Source of the DNA: Mesorhabditis belari
Lineage: Eukaryota; Nematoda; Chromadorea; Rhabditida; Rhabditidae
DNA length: 64,000 nt
Assembly (NCBI GenBank): GCA_958450365.1
Contig: CAUEEP010000921.1
Span: forward strand, 620,001 to 684,000
Reading direction: 5' to 3'
Part shown: positions 57,877-64,000 of the stretch, piece after piece
How positions within the stretch are numbered: the stretch's first letter is position 1
How the letters are laid out: the number at the start of each line of letters is the position of its first letter
Made by a program: the position numbers and the translations under genes
Notes under the pieces: model-generated
The model's database searches: none
Seen by the model: the letters and a program-made list of their open reading frames with translations, nothing else
What the model was told of the DNA's origin: nothing

Positions 57877-58078
57877 CTGGAAGAAAAATAATTCTTTCAA
57901 CGATCAGTACGCGGTGCAAAATAATCCAAAATCGTTCATGAGGTGTCAAACTTTCGAATTTTGATCTTTAAGTAGACATTTCGTGCTGTTTTTAATATAA
58001 AGATGAGGAAAATCGATTAGTTTTAAACTTTTTTCAATGGTAAAGTTGAGCTGTGGCAAAGTTTTGGCGTTTACCTTA

Positions 58079-59567
58079 CAGGGTGTCTCAAAATTTTGGA
58101 AACTTCTTTTAAGGTAGACAAAAGTACTAAACTCCATTAATTCAAATCAATCACTAATACCAATGTTCAAAATTTCTTCTATCAACTTCCTCCCTTAAGC
58201 GCTTGGGAAAGTTCTTGACAATGGTCGCACACTGGACAAGGCTTTCTTCACGATGTCACAAAAATCTCAGACCAGGCTCTCTTCAAAGCGTTTTTTAAGG
58301 AAACCACTGTTTGAAATCGTTTGCCTGAAATCTTGTCTTCCAGAATTGAGCATATCGAGAAGTCTAACGGGTTCAAATGGAGCTATTCGAAGGCCAGACG
58401 TCCTTTCCCCAAAAGCCAGTTGGTAGCAAAGAGCGAGCGTTGATCGAGCTCCATGAGCTGGAGCCGAATCATGTTAAAGAGTAAAGCCATCCGGTGATTC
58501 ACTGCCCACGGTTCTTAGACATCTTTCAGCTCTTTTGTTGAGTTGATCATCACGTTTCGACCCAAAAACACAAGTGGAGTCTTCCCCGTGGCGCAGATGC
58601 CCGCCCAGACCATTACGGAAGCAGGAAAATGTTGCCGCATCATCAGTTTTGCTGCAAAAGTGTTCTTGAGGCCTCGCTTAAGAAATTGGCAATGGTTTTG
58701 GCGATTGTGGATTGTTGGACGGTGAAAGTCTTCTCATCGGTAAACACAACCTTGTCCAAGCAACCATTTGCGACCAGCCGAATCATCCTTCTTGCATTAG
58801 AGCTTCCTCTTTTTTTCTCATGTTGTCATTACCCGTCTGAATTTGTAGCTGCGCATTCCAAGATTCTTGTGGACAATTCTCCAGACACTGTTCGATCGTG
58901 TGGGATTAAGGCAACGATAAGGCAACGATAAGGCAACGATAAGGCAACGATAAGGCAACGATAAGGCAACGATAAGGCAACGAAAGGCAACGATAAGGCA
59001 ACGATAAGGCAACGTAAGGCAACGATAAGGCAACGATAAGGCAACGATAAGGCAACGATAAGGCAACGATAAGGCAACGATAAGGCAACGATAAGGCAAC
59101 GATAAGGCAACGATAAGGCAACGATAAGGCAACGATAAGGCAACGATAAGGCAACGATAAGGCAACGATAAGGCAACGCATTGCCGTATTCGCCGTATTT
59201 GCAACGGGCTTCGTGTTTTCCGGCGTGACGGCGGTCGATGGACGGCCACTCTTGGATGGTCCTTATCATCTCCCAATGCCTTGTATCGATTAATAGCCTT
59301 CCAGACGATAGATTTGACGTAACCGGTCGTTCTAACAATGTCCATTAAGCTCTTTCCCTGCTTGTGTAGCTCCAAGACTACGGTCCTCTTATTCTTGCGA
59401 TCCATCCTTCAAATCAGTGACTAAAAAAACTTTAGCTAGTTTTTTGAATCAAACTAAGTTCGAATAATTAATAAGCAAATGCAGAAAGCTAGAATGCAAA
59501 AAGAGTTGCACAAATTACACAAAAATAAACCAATTTTGAAAAGTTTCCAAACTTTTGGGACACCATG
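58079..59567 (-). mobile_element. Tc1/maT-like transposon
   Basis: Ends cagggtgtctcaaaattttg and its imperfect inverse (caaacttttgggacaccatg), flanked by TA. The minus-strand frame starts MDRKNKRTVVLELHKQGKSL, then VRTTGYVKSIVWKAINRYKA (HTH), breaks into an 11-bp repeat array, resumes LGMRSYKFRRVMTT, and further on carries HDSAPAH (second catalytic Asp). Several stops and frameshifts follow. Length 1.49 kb, usual for the family once the array is removed. Inactive. Confidence 0.85.
58908..59179. repeat. 11-bp minisatellite inside the transposase frame
   Basis: About 24 copies of aaggcaacgat with three slipped units; on the minus strand the frame stays open and reads ALSLPYRCLIV again and again, interrupting the transposase DNA-binding region. 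Confidence 0.95.
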
Positions 59568-59647
59568 TACATCGTGTGGAGGCGTGTACAAATTGCTGCT
59601 CTTAAAAACTAACAAAAATCAAATTCTAGTTTAAAATTATTATTTAA

Positions 59648-60207
59648 CTACATTTGAGCCAAAAGCGCAATGATTTTCGCTAAAAGATGACGTGATGGCC
59701 GTCCCTTAAACTTAGGGTGAACCAACTGGTTTAATCGATTAGTAAGCACAACCAACTTGCGATTCAATGGACTGGTCACTACGGTGATCATGACATTGCG
59801 TCGAACCAGCACTTTGTCGATCTCGTCGTAGCCTGTGGCATCGAATGGAAGAACGAGAACGGATAGAGAGACTAAAGATCTTTGCTTTTCACAGATTCCA
59901 GCTCACCATTCACCCATTTTTTCACTCGAAATGAGACAGCGTACTCATAAAGACTGCTGTCATTTGCGTCGAGTGAGCGAACGATGAGCTGCTTTTGATT
60001 CTTGATTTCTGATGTACAAGGATACAAAGTCTGTGAGTACTCATCGTCGAACTCTTGTGCAATTGGACTAAAGTATTCATTAGTTAGGTATTCATAAAAT
60101 TTCTCTTGCAATAGATCACAGTTATCCCTCGCTGGTGGCTGTCCGTTGATTGTAAACAACGGTTGATCAAAACATCGAACGATTTGGCTCGAATTTAGGT
60201 GACTAGC
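59648..60207 (-). CDS. 3' end of an unknown gene, two exons, 35-nt intron
   Basis: Exons 60207-59907 and 59871-59648, phases match, 174 residues to the stop. Residues include DLLQEKFYEYLTNEYFSPIA, VRSLDANDSSLYEYAVSFRV then KKW, LSVLVLPFDATGYDEIDKVL and VRRNVMITVVTSPLNRKLVV, ending in ALLAQM. I recognise no family. The intron (59906-59872) has GTGAGC and TTTAG ends and is only 35 nt. The first exon begins in phase 0 after ttttag, so upstream exons exist; a mariner at 60,290-62,323 separates this exon from the sequence beyond. It may be an upstream piece of the gene at 51,341-57,876, but the in-frame stop argues for a separate gene. Confidence 0.6.
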
Positions 60208-60241
60208 CTAAAAGAAAAGAAATATGGTTTTTTTTTTAAAA

Positions 60242-60289
60242 TTACCGTAAATACTGTAATTGAAGCCCCCTTTAATAGAAGCCTAACTA
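60242..60289. mobile_element. MITE family 3 end fragment, cut by a mariner
   Basis: accgtaaatactgtaattga plus agccccctttaatagaagc match a MITE family 3 terminus; the sequence stops where the mariner TA begins. Confidence 0.7.
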
Positions 60290-62323
60290 TTAGGTTGGCA
60301 AGTTATAAACGATCGTTTTTGGGTAATGTGTTTTCTGAAAAAACGGTTTATCCAATCAAAAAAAACGGTTTGCTTCATTCAAAAGCCCTATTCTTAATCT
60401 ACAAAATGACTTTTTTGAATCTTTGAAAAATGTTTTATTTTAGAACTTTTTCAGGCATTTTAATGTAAGAGTTCAAAATCTATTTTTGTAATGTTTTTGT
60501 AATGTAAGAGTTCAAAATCTATCTATTTCAAAAGCTATTTTTGAGTGATTGCATACTTTTTAAAATAAAACGCTTCATCGATTACATATTAGCTTGGTAA
60601 ATATGAAAGGTTATTTTTTTGATCATTTTTAACATAACAGAAAAATTTATTTAAGCACTTTCAAAATCAAATGTATTCACCACAAGCATTAATAACTTCT
60701 TTCCAACGTTGCCCCAAATCACGAATACCGTCCTCATAAAATTAAAGATTTTTAGAGGCAAAATAGTTGGCAACCCAATTTTCGATGTCCTGCTTTTGTT
60801 TGAACTGCTGTCCAGAAACTGCTTGTTTCATTGACCGAAAGAGATGGTAATCCGATGGGGCTAGATCAGGGCTGTATGGTGGGTGTGGAAGAAGTTTCCA
60901 GCTCAACTTGTCGATTTGTTCGTGGACGATCTTTGAAATGTGAGGCCTAGCATTGTCGTGAAGAAATCTGACCTTCGATGGATCGATCCTCTTTTTCCTC
61001 AATGCTGGATCGACTCGACCCATTTGTTCTGCATAAAGTCTCCCGTCAACAGTGTCTCCTTTATCTAATATTTCCAAATGAGCCAATCCCTTAGCATTCC
61101 ACCACACACAAAGCATAACTTTTTCGGAGGCTTCGGGATAGAATGAGAGGTCCGCTTCGAACTCAGCCACTGTCCATAGAGTTGAATATTTTCATACGAA
61201 AGCCAAGTCTCATCAGATGTCAAAAAATACTTCCAAAAGTCACGATGGCTAGCTTTACGTAGAAGAACAGAGCTCAAGGTGACTCGTGTGACTTTGTGGG
61301 CATCAGTGAGGTCGTGGGGAGCCATTTCCCGCTTCGATATGATTTCCCAAGAACGTGTAAATGGTAACATGAGTGCATCCGAACTTTTCTGCTAATTTTC
61401 TACACTTTTGCGATGGATCCAAGTCGACCCTCGTTCAGTAACAGCTGATCGTCCAAAGTAATCGGCGGCTTTCCATGTGGTGCGTCTTCCAATGACTCGT
61501 TTCCCGTTTTGAAGCGACCGTACCAAACACAACATTGTTTGTAAGTAAGAGTAGCTTCTCCAAAAACAGTACAAATGTTCTGATGGCATTCCGTAGCTTT
61601 CTTGTTTAACTTGAATTCAAAGAAAATGGCGGCCCTGATTTTAAATTTTTGGTTATCCATCTTTGCCGAGCTGAAACAATACAAATATTGTTCAAAACAA
61701 AAATGTTTTTGCAAAAAAAACATGAGCACATTTTGACATATTATTGAGAAAAATCCTAGACAGGGAATGTTCTTCGTAACGACAGGGCAATATTTTTTGT
61801 AAAAAATAACCTTTCATATTTACCAAGCTAATAGTTTGCCAAAATTTCAGAAAAATCCAATCTTCGGAAGGTTGATTTTCAAATTAGGCTCAAAATGCAC
61901 TTTTGTATGTTTTTGTTTTTTCTATAATTTAATCCATTTTCGTTTGAACTTAAGCAAGATTAAAAAAAAAAGATTCAAAGAAAGAGAACGGTTCGATCGA
62001 TTGGATTGTTCTGAAATTTTGGGAAACTATGTAATCGATGAAGCGTTTTATTTTGAAAAGTATGCAATCACTCAAAAATAGCTCAAAAAATATATTCGCT
62101 CATGAATGCTAGAAATCAGGATTTTGAACTCTTACATTAAAATGCCTTCTGAAGATTGGATAAAAAAGTTCTAAAATAAAACATTTTTGAAAAATTCAAA
62201 AAGGTCATTTTGTAGATTAAGGATAGGGCTTTTGAATGAAGCAAACCGTTTTTTTGATTGGATAAGCCGTTTTTTCAGAAAACACATTACCAAAAAACGA
62301 TCGTTTACAACTCGCCAACCCAA
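60290..62323 (-). mobile_element. Full-length mariner with ~300-bp terminal inverted repeats
   Basis: Ends ttaggttggcaagttataaa / tttacaactcgccaacccaa with TA on both sides. The inverted match extends inward to about 60,600 and 62,015 (atgcaatcactcaaaaatag and gttttattttgaaaagtatg among others), far longer than the ~30 bp usual for mariners. The transposase occupies 61,729-60,742. Confidence 0.9.
60742..61729 (-). pseudogene. Mariner DD34D transposase, frameshifted
   Basis: The N-terminal HTH region has FKLNKKATECHQNICTVFGE, QCCVWYGRFKTGNESLEDAP and PITLDDQLLL. After frame changes near 61,400 and 61,150 follow FLTSDETWLSYE (first Asp), VRFLHDNARPH (second Asp) and YSPDLAPSDYHLFRSM (third motif). 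All three catalytic Asp are present, so only a few frame breaks disable it; ~330 residues in total, the family norm. Confidence 0.9.
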
Positions 62324-63060
62324 TATACTGAATAAAATTGGTTTTGTGCGAGGACCATACCCGCTCCAATCTTTTATCCGGGCGGAGATGCTTCCTCCTC
62401 TAATCACAGTCAATTGTCTAATCACAGTCGACATCTGATATCTGATCACAATCGACATTTGATATCTGATCACAATCGACAAACCTTTTCCCAAATTGAC
62501 GACAAATCTTTCCCCAATCTGACCAATCAACTTTAATCAACCAAAACAATAATTTTATTCGATTTACAAGAAGTGTATCTCTTTCATATGAATGAAAAAG
62601 GGATACAAAATTCTGATTCAAAATTTCAAATTCAAAAACACTTAAATAAAGCAAACAACATTAAAGATATTCAGTAAACGGGCTAAATGCTCTACGCGAA
62701 AATTGGCAATACAAAAGGTAATTGATTGTTTAGATCCCAAATTTGAATTTGCTGTCGAATATTCGGCACACTAATAGAAGCCGCCCCCCCCCTTGGAAGA
62801 GGAGGGAAAAAATAGTAGCCTCCCGTCTAATAGAAACCCGCCCAAATTTGCATTTATTTTGCTCACAATTTACATCATTTTACTTTTTGCTTTTTGCTCA
62901 CAATTTACTTTTTGCATATCTTCTGTACACTTCTTGCTCATTTCATTTTAATATTTTCTTACGTTTCTTTATTTTTTTTTACACTTTTTTGTTGAGAAAT
63001 TGTAAATCATTGAACTTTTCAATGCTTTACAGTTTCTCAATATGTTTCGAACTGTTTTTT
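62324..63060. other. Stretch without recognisable gene
   Basis: Includes short repeats of tctgatcacaatcgacattt (62,410-62,480), a ctaatagaagccgcccccc fragment (62,771-62,790, MITE family 3-like) and a small palindrome at 62,990-63,045 (gagaaattgtaaatcattga / tttacagtttctc). Confidence 0.45.
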
Positions 63061-63064
63061 TCTT

Positions 63065-63712
63065 TTTAAGTAGAATGGACAATTTTGACGACGGATTGGA
63101 GGAGTTCCGGTGAAAGCGAGGAACTTCAGCGAGTTCTCTTTCAAGAAGACGATTTGAATGGTGTCTTGGTTTGAAAGCGATGTGGATGCAAATTCGATTG
63201 CAAGCACGGAGTTGAAGAAGAAAACAAAATGGAAAACGATCGGGCATCAAGAGAAACTCGATTTTGTGAAAATGGCTTGATCGACTTCTATTCACTCGGC
63301 TGCAAATTTCTTCAAGATTGATCGACCTTGTTTGCGAGTGGTGACAATCCAAAGCCTCCTTCAATGAACATCTAATTAAGCTGGATTGTGAATGCTTGGA
63401 ATACACTCAACGGGAAACCATCCTAAAACTTTTCAAAATATGTGGAATCAGAATCGCTTCAAATGGAGATGAAAATCACTTGATCCACTGTTTCAAACGG
63501 TTTGATCTCTACAGAAATGCATGCTGAAGGATGGTTGCATGGAAAGCAACGACGATCTTCTAGAACCCTTCGAATCGATAAGATTTCAGGATTCTCGCAA
63601 AGAAAATGATCCAGAAAAAGCCGATAATTTCGTTAACTCCGATGCTTCGATGACTTTGATGTTGATTTTGATTATTTTCAATTTATTTTTGCTAAATGTT
63701 GGTGGTTATTAG
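63065..63712 (+). pseudogene. Frameshifted coding relic: psq/pogo-like HTH plus C-terminal hydrophobic segment
   Basis: Reading the plus strand through at least three frames gives MDNFDDGLEEF (63,075), EELQRVLFQEDDLNGVL, KWKTIGHQEKLDFVKMA, then STSIHSAANFFKIDRPCLR (a psq/CENP-B/Brinker-type HTH core), CECLEYTQRETILKLFKICG, and ending MTLMLILIIFNLFLLNVGGY before a stop. No introns with valid splice sites explain the frame changes, so it looks like a processed or decayed gene. The HTH could be transposase-derived or from a host transcription factor. Confidence 0.5.
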
Positions 63713-63847
63713 CACTTGTTTTTAATATTTCTATTGTTTTTTTGAATAAAATAGAAAGAAAATTAGTTTATTGAACGAATCTCTCTGTCAGTATATTCAA
63801 TTTTGGTAACTTGAAATTTTTCAAAAGAACAGGTGGAAATTAGAAGC

Positions 63848-64000
63848 CCCTCCCCCTTTAATAGAAGTCCCCTTTAATAGAAGTCCCCTTTAATAGAAGT
63901 CCCCTTTAATAGAAGTCTCCTTTAATAGAAGTCCCCTTTAATAGAAGTCCCCTTTAATAGAAGTCCCCTTTAATAGAAGTCCCCTTTAATAGAAGTCCCC
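63848..64000. repeat. 16-bp minisatellite (cccctttaatagaagt)
   Basis: About nine copies running off the window end. The unit matches the terminal segment of MITE family 3 (compare 60,262-60,281). Confidence 0.93.

Noticed and set aside
59648..59906. Frameshift pseudogene after the exon at 60207-59907
   Set aside because: A 35-nt intron with proper ends restores the frame, so a frameshift is not required.

Overview
This is a eukaryotic window, almost certainly from a nematode. The evidence is: spliced genes with short U-rich 3' splice sites ending TTTCAG or TTTTAG; a nematode-type telomere hexamer array (TTAGGC)n at 9665-9700; a D-aspartate oxidase closest in layout to secreted nematode DDO-3; an MSP-domain gene; and many Tc1/mariner elements. 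I cannot name the species. There is no operon or CRISPR array. Perhaps 10% is coding; the rest is transposons, palindromic MITEs and minisatellites, many of them inside introns.

Layout. 1-15,400 holds no host protein gene that I can support: minisatellites, low-complexity DNA, tRNA-like SINEs, mariner/Tc1/LINE remnants, and a ~3.6 kb inverted-repeat element (8621-12215) that carries a tRNA-Gln gene in each arm. 15,558-25,683 (+) is a 12-exon D-aspartate oxidase gene with transposon-filled introns. 27,475-29,771 (+) is an 8-exon tail-anchored MSP-domain gene. 29,848-43,328 (-) is a complete 21-exon non-lysosomal glucosylceramidase (GBA2, GH116); the joined exons keep frame throughout (818 codons plus stop) and include one GC-AG intron. 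43,660-46,640 is rich in tRNA-Gln repeat units. 47,399-47,852 (-) is an orphan piece of an LRP-type beta-propeller gene. 48,061-50,770 (-) is a decayed CR1/Jockey-like LINE missing its 3' half. 51,341-57,876 (-) is a 13-exon gene of unknown family invaded by mariners. 59,648-60,207 (-) is the 3' end of another unknown gene, with a 35-nt intron. 60,290-62,323 is a mariner with ~300-bp terminal inverted repeats. 63,065-63,712 is a frameshifted HTH-containing coding relic, and the window ends in a 16-bp satellite.

Two themes stand out. First, tRNA-Gln(TTG) occurs seven times in 38 kb, each time inside a shared flanking repeat and four times as members of inverted pairs, which suggests a tRNA gene spread by a mobile or palindromic repeat. 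Second, at least six minisatellites are expansions of a short segment that is single-copy in sister transposon copies or lies inside a transposase or RT reading frame, so this genome appears to make satellites out of transposon interiors. The host genes are not evidently co-functional: a D-amino-acid oxidase, a sperm-type MSP-domain membrane protein and a glucosylceramide hydrolase are simply neighbours, though the MSP and GBA2 genes converge with only 76 bp between stop codons.
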